Positions 1 to 10,614 are shown, counted from the first letter of the stretch. The stretch: DNA of 64,000 nt from Myxococcales bacterium (GCA_028287135.1 JAQBQE010000027.1:1-64000), one strand, 5' to 3'. A program made the numbers and translations. Notes: generated by a model not told the origin, from the letters alone.

Positions 1-2
1 TC

Positions 3-80
3 GTCACGGTGGGCGCGGTCGTGACGGTGCCGTCGCTCGCCGCCTCCCTGATCGTGCTGTGGCTGATCGCTCACCTGTAA
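3..80 (+). CDS. C-terminal end of a membrane protein (partial)
   Basis: An open frame enters from the left edge and stops at TAA 78-80. The 25 visible residues are almost all hydrophobic (VTVGAVVTVPSLAAS then LIVLWLIAHL) and end directly after what looks like a membrane helix. The rest of the gene lies outside the window, so no family can be named. It could be the last transmembrane segment of a transporter or other inner-membrane protein. Confidence 0.5.
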   Translation, partial: VTVGAVVTVPSLAASLIVLWLIAHL

Positions 81-132
81 AACCGGCCGGTTCGGGAATA
101 AATCCACCGGCTTGGTCCGCGAGGCGAGCGGC

Positions 133-160
133 TTGCCAACGCGTGATCCATGGTACAAAT
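133..160 (+). promoter_or_regulatory. Possible sigma70-type promoter for the BI-1 gene
   Basis: TTGCCA at 133-138 and TACAAA at 154-159 could be -35 and -10 boxes separated by a short 15-base spacer. The start codon lies 37 bases further on, behind a GGAGG ribosome site. The match is modest and rests on inspection only. Confidence 0.25.
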
Positions 161-196
161 GAGGTCGCAAACCTCGCTGGAGGCAGGGAAAACGCC

Positions 197-988
197 ATGG
201 CACTCTCAAGCTCCGCTCGTCCCATTGAAGGCGCTGTCGCAACCGTTGGAGTCAGCGACCGTGTCGCCTTCCTGCGCAAGACGTACGCCCATCTGGGGGT
301 CGCACTGATCGCGTTCGCTGCGCTGACCGGCGGCATCCTCAAGTTCGCGCCCAAGTTCAGCTGGGGCTTCTCGAAATGGGCTTTCGGCGGGAACTTCCAC
401 TTCCTGGCAGTGCTCGCGCTGTTCATGATCGTCGGCGTTGTTGCACAGAAGCTCGCCAATTCCCCGACATCGAAGGGCGTGCAGTACGCGGGCCTCGGCC
501 TCGCCGTCACGGCCGAGGCGTTGCTGCTCCAGCCCTTGATCTGGGTGCTGATGATCAAGTTCGGCAACCGCGAGATGATCGGGCAGATGTTCGCTCACGG
601 CGACGTCACGCCGATGATGAGCGGTATGGCCTCGTCGATCTTGCTGCAGTCCGTCGTGATCACGCTCGCCATCTTCATCGGACTCACGTTGACCGTGTTC
701 CTGACGAAGAAGGACTTCTCGTTCATGCGCGGGATCCTGTCGATCTGCTCGTTCGCCGTTCTCGGCGTGATCCTCGCCTCGCTTCTGTTCGGGTTCAGCC
801 TTGGCGCCGTGTTCTGCGGAGCTGTCATCCTGCTGATGGCCGGATACATCCTCTACCAGACCAGCCTGGTGATGGCGCACTTCCCCCCAACCGGGTATGT
901 CGCCGCGTCCTTGATGCTGTTCTCGACGATCGCGACGCTGTTCTGGTATGTGCTGCAGCTCATGATGAGCCTGCGCTCGAACGACTGA
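197..988 (+). CDS. Bax inhibitor-1 / YccA family integral membrane protein
   Basis: This 263-residue protein is nearly all transmembrane, with about seven hydrophobic segments after a short polar N-terminus. It carries the family hallmark LTKKDFSFMRGIL near residue 175 and a C-terminal segment starting YQTSLVMAHF. The family (TMBIM/YccA) forms pH-sensitive calcium-leak channels or acts with FtsH in inner-membrane quality control. The ATG at 197 is preferred over upstream in-frame codons because a GGAGG ribosome site precedes it and the family normally begins here. A strong hairpin terminator follows, so it is probably transcribed alone. The family assignment is firm; the physiological role is inferred. 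Confidence 0.9.
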   Translation: MALSSSARPIEGAVATVGVSDRVAFLRKTYAHLGVALIAFAALTGGILKFAPKFSWGFSKWAFGGNFHFLAVLALFMIVGVVAQKLANSPTSKGVQYAGLGLAVTAEALLLQPLIWVLMIKFGNREMIGQMFAHGDVTPMMSGMASSILLQSVVITLAIFIGLTLTVFLTKKDFSFMRGILSICSFAVLGVILASLLFGFSLGAVFCGAVILLMAGYILYQTSLVMAHFPPTGYVAASLMLFSTIATLFWYVLQLMMSLRSND

Positions 989-1014
989 TCGCTGCCAACC
1001 TGGCAACAGCGTCG

Positions 1015-1038
1015 ACGGGGACCTTCACAGGTCCCCGT
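1015..1038 (+). terminator. Intrinsic terminator after the BI-1 gene
   Basis: ACGGGGACCT and AGGTCCCCGT form a perfect 10-bp stem around a TCAC loop, 27 bases after the stop codon. The following bases (TTCCGTATTT) are only partly T-rich. It separates the BI-1 gene from the MoxR promoter just downstream. Confidence 0.75.
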
Positions 1039-1052
1039 TCCGTATTTCGGGC

Positions 1053-1058
1053 TATAAT
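1053..1058 (+). promoter_or_regulatory. -10 box (TATAAT) of the MoxR operon, leaderless
   Basis: A perfect TATAAT ends 8 bases before the ATG at 1067, so transcription should begin on or just before the start codon. No convincing -35 box or Shine-Dalgarno site is visible. Confidence 0.6.
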
Positions 1059-1066
1059 CGTCCGAC

Positions 1067-2041
1067 ATGCCTGCGGTGGTGGCGCCTGCGCCGATCTCGT
1101 CGACTGATATCGGCGCCGTCCGAAAGCTCGAGGATGCCGTGGGCACGGTGGTCCGCGGCAAGCCCGAAGCGATCCGCGCGGCGATCGTCGCGCTGCTCTC
1201 CCGTGGCCACCTCCTGATCGAGGACATCCCGGGCGTCGGCAAGACCACGCTCGCCCGCGCGATCGCGGCGTCGCTCGGCGGAACGTTCCGCCGGATCCAG
1301 TTCACGAGTGACCTCCTGCCGTCCGACATCGTCGGCGTGTCGATCTACGACCAGAGCGGCAAGGTGTTCGAGCTGAAGAAGGGCCCGATCTTCGCCAACG
1401 TCGTGCTCGCCGACGAGATCAATCGCACCACGCCGCGCACGCAGTCCGCACTGCTCGAGGCGATGAGCGAGAACCAGGTCTCGATCGACGACACCACGCA
1501 CGACCTCGACTCACCGTTCATGGTGATTGCGACGCAGAACCCGGCCGAGCACTACGGGACGTACCCGCTCCCCGAGTCGCAGATGGACCGCTTCCTCCTG
1601 CGCGTCTCGCTCGGTTATCCCGCGAAGTCGATCGAGCGCGAGCTGTTGAAGGAGCGCGCAGGCGGCGACCCGGTCGCGCGGCTTCAGCCGGTCGTCGACC
1701 TCGCGGCGGTGCGCTCGCTGCAGGACAGCGTCGAGACGATCCGTGTCGACGATGCGCTGATCGATTACGCGATGACCGTCATCGAGGAGACGCGCCGGCA
1801 CCCGGCGATCTCCGTCGGCGTCTCGACCCGCGGCGCGCTCGCCTGGTATCGCGCGGCGCAGGCAGCGGCCCTCGCCGGCGGTCGCGACTTCGTGATCCCC
1901 GACGATCTGAAGGCCCTCGCCGTGCCCTGCCTGTCCCACCGGCTCGTGCTCGCGCAGAGCCACGACTCGCTCGGTCGCGCACGCATCGATGGCGAGCGGA
2001 CGATCGCCGAGATCGTGAATCGCGTCGCGGTCCCGACCTGA
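1067..2041 (+). CDS. MoxR-family AAA+ ATPase
   Basis: The 324-residue protein has a Walker A motif GVGKTT at about 56-61, Walker B VLADEINR at about 113-120, and a sensor region with [18 protein letters not shown], all typical of MoxR (AAA_3). MoxR ATPases act as chaperones that mature or insert partner proteins. Here the next genes encode a DUF58 protein and a transglutaminase-like membrane protein, the standard MoxR/DUF58/TgpA module. The spacing to the DUF58 gene is 4 bases, so the three are one operon. The partner substrate is not known. Confidence 0.93.
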   Translation: MPAVVAPAPISSTDIGAVRKLEDAVGTVVRGKPEAIRAAIVALLSRGHLLIEDIPGVGKTTLARAIAASLGGTFRRIQFTSDLLPSDIVGVSIYDQSGKVFELKKGPIFANVVLADEINRTTPRTQSALLEAMSENQVSIDDTTHDLDSPFMVIATQNPAEHYGTYPLPESQMDRFLLRVSLGYPAKSIERELLKERAGGDPVARLQPVVDLAAVRSLQDSVETIRVDDALIDYAMTVIEETRRHPAISVGVSTRGALAWYRAAQAAALAGGRDFVIPDDLKALAVPCLSHRLVLAQSHDSLGRARIDGERTIAEIVNRVAVPT

Positions 2042-2045
2042 GCGC

Positions 2046-3143
2046 ATGGGGATCTGGGCGCGCCTCCGCCGTCGGTTGCGGCCTCCGCGCCGCCTGAGCT
2101 TCACCCGCGAGGGTCGGCTGATCGTCGTGCTGTCGGTCGGGGTTGGGTTCGCCGCGATCAACACCGGCAACAACCTCCTCTACCTCCTGCTCGGCTGGTT
2201 GCTGTCGTTCATCATCGCCTCCGGGATCCTCTCGGAGCTGACGCTCAAGCGGCTCACTGTCCAGCGCCGCCCTCCGCCGCGCGTGTTCGCGGGCGATCCG
2301 TTCCTGATGGAGGTGGTGATCCAGAACGGAAAGGAGAACCGCGCGTCGTTCTCGATCGAGGTCGAGGATCTGGTCGGCACGACGCCGATCGACAAGCGCT
2401 GCTACTTCCTCAAGATCCCCGCCGCGAAGTCGCAACGAACGAGCTATCGCCACACGTTCGCCCGCCGCGGCCACTACACGCTGACCGGGTACCGGCTCGC
2501 GACGAAGTTCCCGTTCGCTCTGTTTCGCAAGTCGCGCGATGTCGATGCGCCGCTCGAGATCATCGTCTATCCGTCGCGCGTCGCGGTGCCCCGCCCGATC
2601 CCCCGCACGACGAGCCGTGGCGAATCGACCGCCGATCGGCTCGGGCGCCGCGGCGAGTTCCACGGCCTGCGCGAACGCCGTGCAGGTGACGATCGCCGCG
2701 ATATCCACTGGCGGTCGAGCGCACGGACCGGCCGCCTGCTCGTGCGCGAGTACGAGGACGAGCTCGCGCGCCGCGTCGTGATCGGCGTCGACAACGCGCT
2801 GCCCGAGGATGTTCGCGACGCCGTCACCGATGGCGCCCTGACCCCTGCGGCGGAGACCCAGGTCTCGGCGGTCGAGCGCGCGATCAGCGTGGCCGCGAGC
2901 CTCGCTGCCTCGTACCTCGAGATCGGGTGGACCGTCGAGCTGTGCGCGCGCGGCCTCCACGTCGCGCCGGGGGTCGGCCGGATCCACGAGGCGAAGATCG
3001 CGCGGGCACTCGCCCTCCTGCCGTACGTCTCGGACGAGGTCGCGTTCGCCGCCCTGCCGCCGAAGATCGAGAGCGTGCTGATCACCCCGCGCAGCGTGGC
3101 CGCCTCGGGTCGCCCTGCCGCGACGACGGTGATGGACGTATGA
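2046..3143 (+). CDS. DUF58 domain membrane protein
   Basis: This 365-residue protein has two hydrophobic segments near residues 20-60 and then the DUF58 core with the signature [19 protein letters not shown] followed by [11 protein letters not shown] around residues 205-240. The C-terminal part resembles a von Willebrand A-like fold, which is usual for DUF58. It is the middle gene of the MoxR operon and its stop overlaps the start of the transglutaminase gene by four bases (ATGA). Its biochemical role is unknown; MoxR partners of this kind are linked to envelope or aerotolerance functions. Confidence 0.9.
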   Translation: MGIWARLRRRLRPPRRLSFTREGRLIVVLSVGVGFAAINTGNNLLYLLLGWLLSFIIASGILSELTLKRLTVQRRPPPRVFAGDPFLMEVVIQNGKENRASFSIEVEDLVGTTPIDKRCYFLKIPAAKSQRTSYRHTFARRGHYTLTGYRLATKFPFALFRKSRDVDAPLEIIVYPSRVAVPRPIPRTTSRGESTADRLGRRGEFHGLRERRAGDDRRDIHWRSSARTGRLLVREYEDELARRVVIGVDNALPEDVRDAVTDGALTPAAETQVSAVERAISVAASLAASYLEIGWTVELCARGLHVAPGVGRIHEAKIARALALLPYVSDEVAFAALPPKIESVLITPRSVAASGRPAATTVMDV

Positions 3144-5368
3144 GGTTCGCCGTCGCCCACAAGACCGCGACCTACCTGATGGTCGGCTTCGCGTACCTCG
3201 CGATGACGACCGGCGGTGGCGTGTCGCCGGGCATCGCGCTCGGCGGCCTCGTGCTGCTTCTCGCATCGTGGTGGTGGGAGCCGCCGCGGATCAACTACGA
3301 CAAGTGGTCGTGGGTGTGGACCGCGGCGAGCGTGTTCGCCCTCGCCTACTGCGTGCTGACCGCGATCGTCACCGGTGACTTCCTCGGTGTCGGCGCGCAG
3401 TTCTTGACCTGGCTGATCGTCGCGAAGGGGTTCAATCGCAAGGCCGCACGCGACTGGCAGCAGATGTACCTGCTCGCGTTCCTCATGCTGGTCGCCGGCT
3501 CGGTGCTCAATCCCGAGCTGACCTACGGACTGTGTTTCCTCGGCTTCGTCGTGTCGTCGACGTGGGCGATGACGCTGTTCCACCTGCGCCGCGAGATGGA
3601 GGACAACCTCCTCGTCAAGCACGCGGCGGATCGGGCGAGCGAGCGCGTCGAGGTCCGGCGCATCCTCGATTCGCGGCGGATCGTCGGCGGCCGGTTCTTC
3701 TTCGGTACCGGCCTGCTGTCATTCGGCGTGTTCCTCGCGGCGGCGGCGCTGTTCCTCGCGCTGCCTCGCGTCGGCATCGGATTCTTCCTCAAGAGCCGCT
3801 CGGGCCTGACGCTCGCCGGGTTCTCCGATGGCGTGAAGCTTGGTGGCCACGGCGTGATCAAGAACGACTCGACGGTCGTGATGCGCGTGCAGATCGATCC
3901 GAAGTTCGGCGGCCGAAGCGCGCCGCAGATCCACTGGCGCGGCGTCGCCTTCGATCGCTACTCGAAGGGCAACTGGACGCGGAGCCAGCGGGCGCCGGAG
4001 ACCAAGCAACGGCTCGAGCAGGGCCAGGTGCGCGACCGGCGCTCGTTGAACTATGACCGGCCGGCGATCAGCATCCCGGAGATCGACACGCTCGCGACGA
4101 CGCTCGTGCGCCAGGACATCTGGCTCGATCCGCTCGACAGCGACGTGCTGTTCGGCGCCAGCCTGCCGCGGATCGTCGAGTACCCGCACGTCGTGCGCCG
4201 GCGCGGCACGACGAACGAGCGCAACGACGAGATCCGGCTGCCGCACGGCAGCACGATCCATTACTCCGTGTGGTCGGAGCTCGTGCCGCCGCCGCCCGAA
4301 CAGCTGCGCGCAGCGAGCGGCCCGCTGCCACGCGGCTACGAGGTCTACCTCCAGCTCGACGAGCCGGGAAAGCCGCCCGAGATCACGGCGCGCACGCGCG
4401 CCAAGGCGCTCGAGATCACGCGCGGCCTGACCAACAACTACGACAAGGCGGTCGCGATCCAGACCTGGCTGACGACGAACCTGACGTACACGCTGGTCCT
4501 CGAGGATCCCGGCATCCAGGAGCCGGTCGACTACTTCCTGTTCGATCGCAAGAAGGGCCACTGCGAGTACTTCGCGTCGGGGTTCGCGATCCTCGCGCGC
4601 GCGGCGGGGATCCCGGTGCGCCAGGTCAACGGGTTCCTCGGCGGTGAGTGGAACGAGTACCAGGGCTACGTCGCGGTCCGTGCGGGCGACGCGCACTCGT
4701 GGGACGAGGTCTACTTCCCCGGCGTCGGCTGGGTCACGTTCGATCCCACGCCGTCCGCGACCGTCGATGTGCTCGGTCGCGGTGGTGATGGCTGGCGCGC
4801 GCGGCTGTCGCGAATGATGGACACGCTGCGCTTCCAGTGGACGAAGTGGGTCATCGAGTACGACCTCGCATCCCAGCTCGAGCTGTTCAAGACGGTCGGT
4901 GGCGCGATCAAGTCCGCGGCGCTCACCGTCAAGGCGGCGGTGGTCAGTGCGAAGGACGCAGTGCTCGCGTACTGGCCGATCGGCGCAGGGCTCGGCGTGG
5001 GCCTGATCGGCTTCCTGGTGCTGCGGCGCCGGCGCAGCGGCCCCGGGATGGAGACCGGCCGCGCGCGGAGGACACGCGTACGGTCCACGGTCGCCGAGGT
5101 CTTCGACCAGGTCGCGGCCGCGCTCGCAAAGGCCGGCGTTGCCCGCGATGCGGCGCTGACGCCCCGCGAGCTCGCGACCCGGATGGCCCAGCGCGGAGAC
5201 CCCGGCGCACCGCAGGTCGGCGAGCTGGTCGAGCTCTACTACGTGGCCGAGTGGGGTGGCCGTCGCGATCCCGCGGCGGAGGTGCGGGCGCAGATCCTCG
5301 CCGCCGAGATCCGCCAGGCCCTCGACGCTGCGCGACGGGCACGACGGACGAGCGGCGCGACCGCGTGA
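3140..5368 (+). CDS. TgpA-like membrane transglutaminase
   Basis: The 742-residue protein begins with several membrane helices (DUF3488/TgpA_N), then a periplasmic transglutaminase-like core, one further helix near 615-635, and a cytoplasmic DUF4129 tail. The cysteine-protease-type triad is visible: C475 in [11 protein letters not shown]519 in DAHSWDEV and D535 in TFDPTPS. TgpA of Pseudomonas is an essential periplasmic transglutaminase. The start ATG overlaps the DUF58 stop (ATGA), so translation is coupled. It probably modifies envelope proteins under MoxR control; the substrate is unknown. Confidence 0.92.
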   Translation: MRFAVAHKTATYLMVGFAYLAMTTGGGVSPGIALGGLVLLLASWWWEPPRINYDKWSWVWTAASVFALAYCVLTAIVTGDFLGVGAQFLTWLIVAKGFNRKAARDWQQMYLLAFLMLVAGSVLNPELTYGLCFLGFVVSSTWAMTLFHLRREMEDNLLVKHAADRASERVEVRRILDSRRIVGGRFFFGTGLLSFGVFLAAAALFLALPRVGIGFFLKSRSGLTLAGFSDGVKLGGHGVIKNDSTVVMRVQIDPKFGGRSAPQIHWRGVAFDRYSKGNWTRSQRAPETKQRLEQGQVRDRRSLNYDRPAISIPEIDTLATTLVRQDIWLDPLDSDVLFGASLPRIVEYPHVVRRRGTTNERNDEIRLPHGSTIHYSVWSELVPPPPEQLRAASGPLPRGYEVYLQLDEPGKPPEITARTRAKALEITRGLTNNYDKAVAIQTWLTTNLTYTLVLEDPGIQEPVDYFLFDRKKGHCEYFASGFAILARAAGIPVRQVNGFLGGEWNEYQGYVAVRAGDAHSWDEVYFPGVGWVTFDPTPSATVDVLGRGGDGWRARLSRMMDTLRFQWTKWVIEYDLASQLELFKTVGGAIKSAALTVKAAVVSAKDAVLAYWPIGAGLGVGLIGFLVLRRRRSGPGMETGRARRTRVRSTVAEVFDQVAAALAKAGVARDAALTPRELATRMAQRGDPGAPQVGELVELYYVAEWGGRRDPAAEVRAQILAAEIRQALDAARRARRTSGATA

Positions 5369-5377
5369 CATGCGTCA

Positions 5378-5393
5378 TGGCACACGCGTGCCA
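5378..5393. repeat. Short inverted repeat after the transglutaminase gene
   Basis: TGGCAC-ACGC-GTGCCA forms a 6-bp stem 9 bases after the operon stop codon. There is no T tract, so it is at best a weak terminator or RNA-stabilising hairpin. The rest of 5369-5530 shows nothing else that can be named. Confidence 0.35.
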
Positions 5394-5530
5394 GATTGGC
5401 AGGCGGATCGCTGGGCCCGGAGCCGCCTGGACCGATTGTTGATGCTGCCATCTCCGCGTGTTAGCAACGGTTGTCGTCGGTCCGAGTGCTCTCGGAGGCC
5501 GGCCTTCCCCTTGCAACGAGCAGCCCGCGA

Positions 5531-7714
5531 ATGCCGATCACGCGATCCGTTTTTGTCTGCGTAGCGGCGGCGATGCTCGCCGGAAGCGGCGCGGTCGCGC
5601 ACGCCGATAGCGGCATGCTGCCCAACGGCGCGCAGATCACCTGGAACAAGGTGTTCATCACCGAGGACGGCGAGGTCACCGAGCCGTCGACGCCCGACGC
5701 GCTCCGCAAGTACCTGAACCTCGCGCACTGCGCGTGCAGCCAGGCCGGCGCGGGGGACGAGACCACGATCTCGTACGAGATCAGCCTGACGGCCGACACC
5801 AACACGAACCGCCCCGCCGACGTGTTCGTCGGGACCCAGTGCGAGGACGAGCTGCTGCGGCCGACGAAGTGCCTCGGCATCAACACGATCCCCGACATCG
5901 ACACGCTGGTCACCCGTCCCGAGAACATCGACTTCTCGCTGTACGAGACGATCAACGCGACCGACAACACTGGCCCGTGCCAGCAGCGCGAGGGCGACGC
6001 CTTCGTCTGGGTCCTCGTCGACTCGGATGCCGATAACACGTACGACTATTTTGCGAACCAGGCGCTCGGCAACACATCGACCACCGCCGCGGCCGACGCG
6101 GTCAAGGTCGATACCCAGCCGCCACCGCTGCCGACCGAGTTCGAGGCCGACAGCGCCGAGGGTGCGATCTCGCTGTCGTGGAAGGTGCCGGAGTCGCGTG
6201 CGACCGACGTCTTCTACTACCAGGCGCTGTGCGTTGGCCCCGATGGCATGCCCGCGCTGTCGAGCCCACCCGAGCCGCGCTACCAGACCGTGCGCACGCT
6301 GTGTGGCCTCGAGCAGGACATCGCGTTGCCGGTCTCGGAGATCAACACCAGCGACACCGGCGTCGCCGCGCTGACGCCCGAGCTCATGCAGCTCGATCCT
6401 CGCTTCATCTGCGGCGACACCACGGATGCCACGGCGACCGGCATGCTGATCGAAGGCCTCGAGAACGACGTGCCGTACACCGTCGTGCTGCTCGCGATCG
6501 ACTTCAACGGCAACGCGACCGGCACGTACTTCGCCACGACGATCACCCCGCGCCCGGCGACCGACTTCTGGGAGGACCTCCACGATCGCGGTAGCGACGT
6601 CGAGGGCGGCTTCTGCCTGATGGCCGAGACCTACGGCGACGACAGCGGGCTCACCCAGTCGCTGCGCGCGTTCCGCGACGAGACGCTCGCGAGCAGCGCG
6701 CTCGGCCGTGCGCTGATCGACGCGTACTACGCGACGATCGGCAAGCTCGGCGTCTACGTCCATGGCTCGATCGCGCTGCGGATCGCTGCCGGCATCGTGC
6801 TCGCCCCGCTCGTCGTCGTCGCCCTCGCGTGGCACACGCTGACCCTGCCGGGTCTGCTCGGTCTGCTCGCGTTCGCGTGGCTCGTGCTGCGCCGCCGTCA
6901 GCTCGCGCTGCGCGTCGCCCGGTTCGCCGTGCCTGCGCTGCTCGCGCTCCTCGTGCTCGCGCCGTCGCCGGCGCGCGCGCAGGGCCTCACGCCGTACTGG
7001 GAGCAGGACGCGGCGGATGCGGCTGCCGAGGACGAGCACGTCACCTGGCACGCCGGCATTCGCGTGGGCCCGTACACGCCTGCCATCGACAAGCAGTTCG
7101 GCATGGACCCGGGCCCGTACCGGGAGATGTTCGGGAAGTATCAGATCACGCCGATGATCGATGTCGACCGGATCCTGTGGCGCGGCTTTGGCCAGCTCGG
7201 GGTCGGCGGCTCGATCGGCTACATGCAGAAGTCGGCGAAGGCGTGGGCGGACGGCAGCACGCCCGGCGATCCGATGCGACCGCGGTCTCCCGGCGACGAG
7301 AACACGTTCCGCCTGATCCCGCTCGCGTTGACCGGCGTCTACCGCTTCACCTATCTCGACGACGAGTGGGGCGTTCCGCTCGTGCCGTACGTCCGCGGCG
7401 GCCTGTCGTATTACGTCTGGTGGATCCGCAGCAACGGCAAGACCTCGACCGCGTGCTGGGACGGAACCCACGACCCGGGTTGCGACAAGGACAAGGCGTA
7501 CGGCGCCACGCTCGGCGTGCAGGGCGCGATCGGCCTGTCGATCCGCGCCGAGCGCGTCGATGCGGCGGCCGCGACCTCGATGCGCCAGGGCGGGATCCAG
7601 CACGCTGGTTTCTACGCAGAGCTCTCGCTCGCGAAGGTCGACGGCTTCGGGAGCGACACCAAGCTCTCCGTCGGCGACACGACCTGGTTCGCCGGCGTCG
7701 ACTTCGAGTTCTGA
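5531..7714 (+). CDS. Fused surface-anchored protein and outer-membrane beta-barrel
   Basis: The ATG at 5531 gives a clean signal peptide ending near AVAHA; in-frame upstream starts do not. Residues about 25-410 are a secreted region with many cysteines and a fibronectin-like stretch. Residues about 415-455 hold two hydrophobic segments ending in LRRRQ. A second signal-like stretch follows (RVARFAVPALLALLVLAP-SPARAQ), then a 250-residue beta-barrel-like domain ending in aromatic ...VDFEF. I recall a Myxococcus pair, MXAN_2561 (C-terminally anchored) and MXAN_2562 (barrel), as separate neighbouring genes; here no stop codon separates them. An in-frame GTG at 6884 (residue 452) could start the barrel separately. 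The barrel call is good; the family link is from memory. Confidence 0.75.
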   Translation: MPITRSVFVCVAAAMLAGSGAVAHADSGMLPNGAQITWNKVFITEDGEVTEPSTPDALRKYLNLAHCACSQAGAGDETTISYEISLTADTNTNRPADVFVGTQCEDELLRPTKCLGINTIPDIDTLVTRPENIDFSLYETINATDNTGPCQQREGDAFVWVLVDSDADNTYDYFANQALGNTSTTAAADAVKVDTQPPPLPTEFEADSAEGAISLSWKVPESRATDVFYYQALCVGPDGMPALSSPPEPRYQTVRTLCGLEQDIALPVSEINTSDTGVAALTPELMQLDPRFICGDTTDATATGMLIEGLENDVPYTVVLLAIDFNGNATGTYFATTITPRPATDFWEDLHDRGSDVEGGFCLMAETYGDDSGLTQSLRAFRDETLASSALGRALIDAYYATIGKLGVYVHGSIALRIAAGIVLAPLVVVALAWHTLTLPGLLGLLAFAWLVLRRRQLALRVARFAVPALLALLVLAPSPARAQGLTPYWEQDAADAAAEDEHVTWHAGIRVGPYTPAIDKQFGMDPGPYREMFGKYQITPMIDVDRILWRGFGQLGVGGSIGYMQKSAKAWADGSTPGDPMRPRSPGDENTFRLIPLALTGVYRFTYLDDEWGVPLVPYVRGGLSYYVWWIRSNGKTSTACWDGTHDPGCDKDKAYGATLGVQGAIGLSIRAERVDAAAATSMRQGGIQHAGFYAELSLAKVDGFGSDTKLSVGDTTWFAGVDFEF

Positions 7715-7754
7715 ACGGCCCGGAAGCCTCGGCGATCGTGGTACGCCCGGTCGC

Positions 7755-10559
7755 ATGAGCCGATTCTTCTTCGTGACCCTCGTGCTCGCCGCGGCATGTG
7801 GTGGTGGGCGTACCCAGGCGACGATGCCCGCGCCACCGCCCGGTGATCCGGGGACGGTCACCATGGAGCCGCTGGTCGTCACCGCGGCGCCCGCGACGCA
7901 GACCGTCGCGGCCAAGGCGAAGAAGATCCGCACCGTCGAGGGCATCACCGAGTACCAGCTCGATAACGGGATGCAGGTGCTGATGTTCCCGGACCCGACG
8001 CAGTCGACGGTCACGGTCAACATCACGTACCTCGTCGGCTCGCGCGTCGAGGGCTACGGCGAGACCGGGATGGCGCACCTCCTCGAGCACATGCTGTTCA
8101 AGGGTACGAAGCGCCACCGTAACGTGCTGAAGCTCCTCGACGAGCGGGGTGGTCAGGCGAACGGCACGACATGGACCGATCGCACGAACTACTACGAGAC
8201 GCTGCCCGCGACGCCGGAGAACCTCGAGTTCGCGCTCGATCTCGAGGCGGACCGGATGACCAACGCGCTGATCTCCCCCGACGATCTGAAGACCGAGTTC
8301 TCGGTCGTGCGCAACGAGTTCGAGATGGGCGAGAACAACCCCGTCTCGATCCTCGAGACGCGGATCATGGCGACCGCGTTCCTCTGGCACAACTACGGCA
8401 AGGACACGATCGGCTCGCGCGCGGACATCGAGCGCGTGCCCGTCCCGGCGCTGCGCGCGTTCTACGAGAAGTACTACCAGCCCGACAACGCCGTCCTCGT
8501 CGTGTCCGGCAAGTTCGACGACGCCACCGCACTCGCGTCGATCGAGAAGCTGTTCGGCACCAAGCCGCGTCCCGCGCGCGTGCTGACGCCGTCGTACACC
8601 GTCGAGCCCGTGCAGGACGGAGAGCGCACCGTGACGCTCCGCCGCAACGGTGACATCCACGCGATCGGCGTCGCCTACCACACGCTCGGCGCAGCGTCGC
8701 CGGACTTCCCCGCGGTCGAGGCCGCCCTCGATCTGCTCGACCGCGAGCCATCGGGTCGCCTGTACAAGAAGCTGGTCGAGACCAAGCTCGCGGCGTCGGT
8801 CAGCGCGTACCAGTACAACTTCCGCGATCCGTTCCTCGCGATGATGATCGCCGAGGTCCGCGACGCGAAGAACGTCGACAAGGTCGAGCAGACGATGATC
8901 GCCGAGATCGAGAAGCTCGGCAGCTCGAAGGTCGACGACAAGGAGGTCGAGCGCTGGCGGGCGGCGACGATCAAGGACCTCGAGCTCGCGATGGCCGACA
9001 GCCAGCAGATCGCGATCGAGCTGTCGGAGTTCGCAGCGCTCGGCGACTGGCGCGCCCTGTTCGCGTACCGCGAGCGAGTGAGCAAGGTGACGAGCGCGGA
9101 CGTCGCGCGCGTCGCGAAGTCGTTCTTCAAGGCGTCGAATCGTACGAGCGGGCGGTTCATCCCGACCAAGGACGCCGACCGTGCACCTCTGACCGAGACG
9201 CCTGACATCACGGCCGCCGTGAAGGGCATCGAGAGCGGCGAGGTGAAGGATCAGGGCGAGGCGTTCGCTGCCACCCTCGAGAACATCGAGTCACGCACGA
9301 CCCGCAAGCCGCTTCCGAGCGGGATCAAGGCGGCGCTGCTGCCGAAGAAGACGCGCGGCGGCAAGGTCGAGCTGCGGCTGGCTCTCCGCTGGGGCGACGA
9401 GAAGTCCCTCCAGGGCAAGGAAACGATCGCGCAGCTCACCGTCGCGATGTTGCAGCGGGGAACGACGAAGAAGACGTACCAGGACATCACCGACCTCGAG
9501 AACCAGCTCAAGAGCCAGATCTGGATCAAGGGCAGCGCGCAGAGCTACTCGCTCGTGGTCGAGACGCTGCGCGACAAGCTGCCGGGCGCCCTCGAGCTCG
9601 CCGCCGAGATGCTGCGCTCGCCGAGCTTCCCGGAGAAGGAGCTCGAGCTGATCAAGCAGGAGCAGCTCGCCGCGCTCGAGCAGCAGCTCCAGGATCCAGC
9701 GTCGGTCGCATGGACCGTGATCCAGCAGCTGTCGAGCAAGTGGCCGAAGACCGACCCGCGCTACCCGATGAGCACGGCCGAGCAGATCGCAGAGATCAAG
9801 AAGGTCCGGATCGCGGACATCAGGGCCTTCTACAAGAACTTCGTCGGCGCGAGCGTCGCGGAGCTCTCGGTCGTCGGTGACTTCAACAGCGAGGCCGTGA
9901 CCGCGCAGGTCGAGAAGCTGTTCGGCGGCTGGAAGTCCAGGGCCCCGTACAAGCGGCTCGATGACAGGGCGTTCGGAGTCGCCGGGACCACGAAGTCGGT
10001 CGAGATCAAGGACAAGGAGATGAGCCAGCTCGTCGCCGGCCACGACCTCGTGATGCGCGATACCGATCCGGACTATCCGGCGTGGCTGCTCGTCGGCCAG
10101 ATCCTCGGCGGAGACACCAGCTCGCGCGTGTGGATGCGGCTCCGCGAGAAGGAAGGCCTGTCGTACGGCGCGGGGGCGTGGACGTCTGCCGGTTCCGAGG
10201 ATGATGCCGGAGCGATCGGCGCGTACGCGATCGTCGCGCCGCAGAACCTCGCGAAGGCGAAGGCCGCGCTGATCGAGGAGATCACGCGGATCACCACCGC
10301 GAAGGTCACCGACGAGGAGCTCCAGCGCTCCAAGGACAGCTGGATCAAGGGTCAGGACACCAACCTGTCCAGCGACAGCTACGTGTCGAGCATGCTGCTG
10401 TCGGAGCTGCGCCGCGGCCGGACGACCGAGTTCACGCGCCAGCTCCGCAGCAAGCTGCAGGCAGTCACCGTCGCGGACGTCGAGCGGGTCGCGAAGAAGT
10501 ACCTCGATCCGAAGAAGCTCGTGATCGTCGACGCCGGCGACCTGACGAAGACAAAGTAG
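7755..10559 (+). CDS. M16-family zinc metalloprotease, lipoprotein (two M16 modules)
   Basis: The ATG at 7755 gives a lipoprotein signal MSRFFFVTLVLAAAC with the lipidated cysteine at 15. The mature part of the 934-residue protein contains two M16 peptidase modules. The N-terminal one (about 50-480) keeps the inverted zinc motif HLLEH at 108-112. The C-terminal module (about 510-925) lacks it, as is normal for the second half of an M16 pair. Such proteins are clam-shell oligopeptidases related to pitrilysin; this one should sit in the periplasm attached to a membrane. It is 40 bases after the barrel gene and may be cotranscribed with it. Confidence 0.92.
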   Translation: MSRFFFVTLVLAAACGGGRTQATMPAPPPGDPGTVTMEPLVVTAAPATQTVAAKAKKIRTVEGITEYQLDNGMQVLMFPDPTQSTVTVNITYLVGSRVEGYGETGMAHLLEHMLFKGTKRHRNVLKLLDERGGQANGTTWTDRTNYYETLPATPENLEFALDLEADRMTNALISPDDLKTEFSVVRNEFEMGENNPVSILETRIMATAFLWHNYGKDTIGSRADIERVPVPALRAFYEKYYQPDNAVLVVSGKFDDATALASIEKLFGTKPRPARVLTPSYTVEPVQDGERTVTLRRNGDIHAIGVAYHTLGAASPDFPAVEAALDLLDREPSGRLYKKLVETKLAASVSAYQYNFRDPFLAMMIAEVRDAKNVDKVEQTMIAEIEKLGSSKVDDKEVERWRAATIKDLELAMADSQQIAIELSEFAALGDWRALFAYRERVSKVTSADVARVAKSFFKASNRTSGRFIPTKDADRAPLTETPDITAAVKGIESGEVKDQGEAFAATLENIESRTTRKPLPSGIKAALLPKKTRGGKVELRLALRWGDEKSLQGKETIAQLTVAMLQRGTTKKTYQDITDLENQLKSQIWIKGSAQSYSLVVETLRDKLPGALELAAEMLRSPSFPEKELELIKQEQLAALEQQLQDPASVAWTVIQQLSSKWPKTDPRYPMSTAEQIAEIKKVRIADIRAFYKNFVGASVAELSVVGDFNSEAVTAQVEKLFGGWKSRAPYKRLDDRAFGVAGTTKSVEIKDKEMSQLVAGHDLVMRDTDPDYPAWLLVGQILGGDTSSRVWMRLREKEGLSYGAGAWTSAGSEDDAGAIGAYAIVAPQNLAKAKAALIEEITRITTAKVTDEELQRSKDSWIKGQDTNLSSDSYVSSMLLSELRRGRTTEFTRQLRSKLQAVTVADVERVAKKYLDPKKLVIVDAGDLTKTK

Positions 10560-10614
10560 TCGCCACGTCACGTCTTGCGGCGGCCCCAGGTAGCAGGACC
10601 GGGGCGCGGTGGAT

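Noticed and set aside
2927..3139. Long upstream extension of the transglutaminase frame
   Set aside because: It lies inside the DUF58 gene in another frame and is Arg-rich shadow sequence; ATG 3140 overlapping the DUF58 stop is the natural start.
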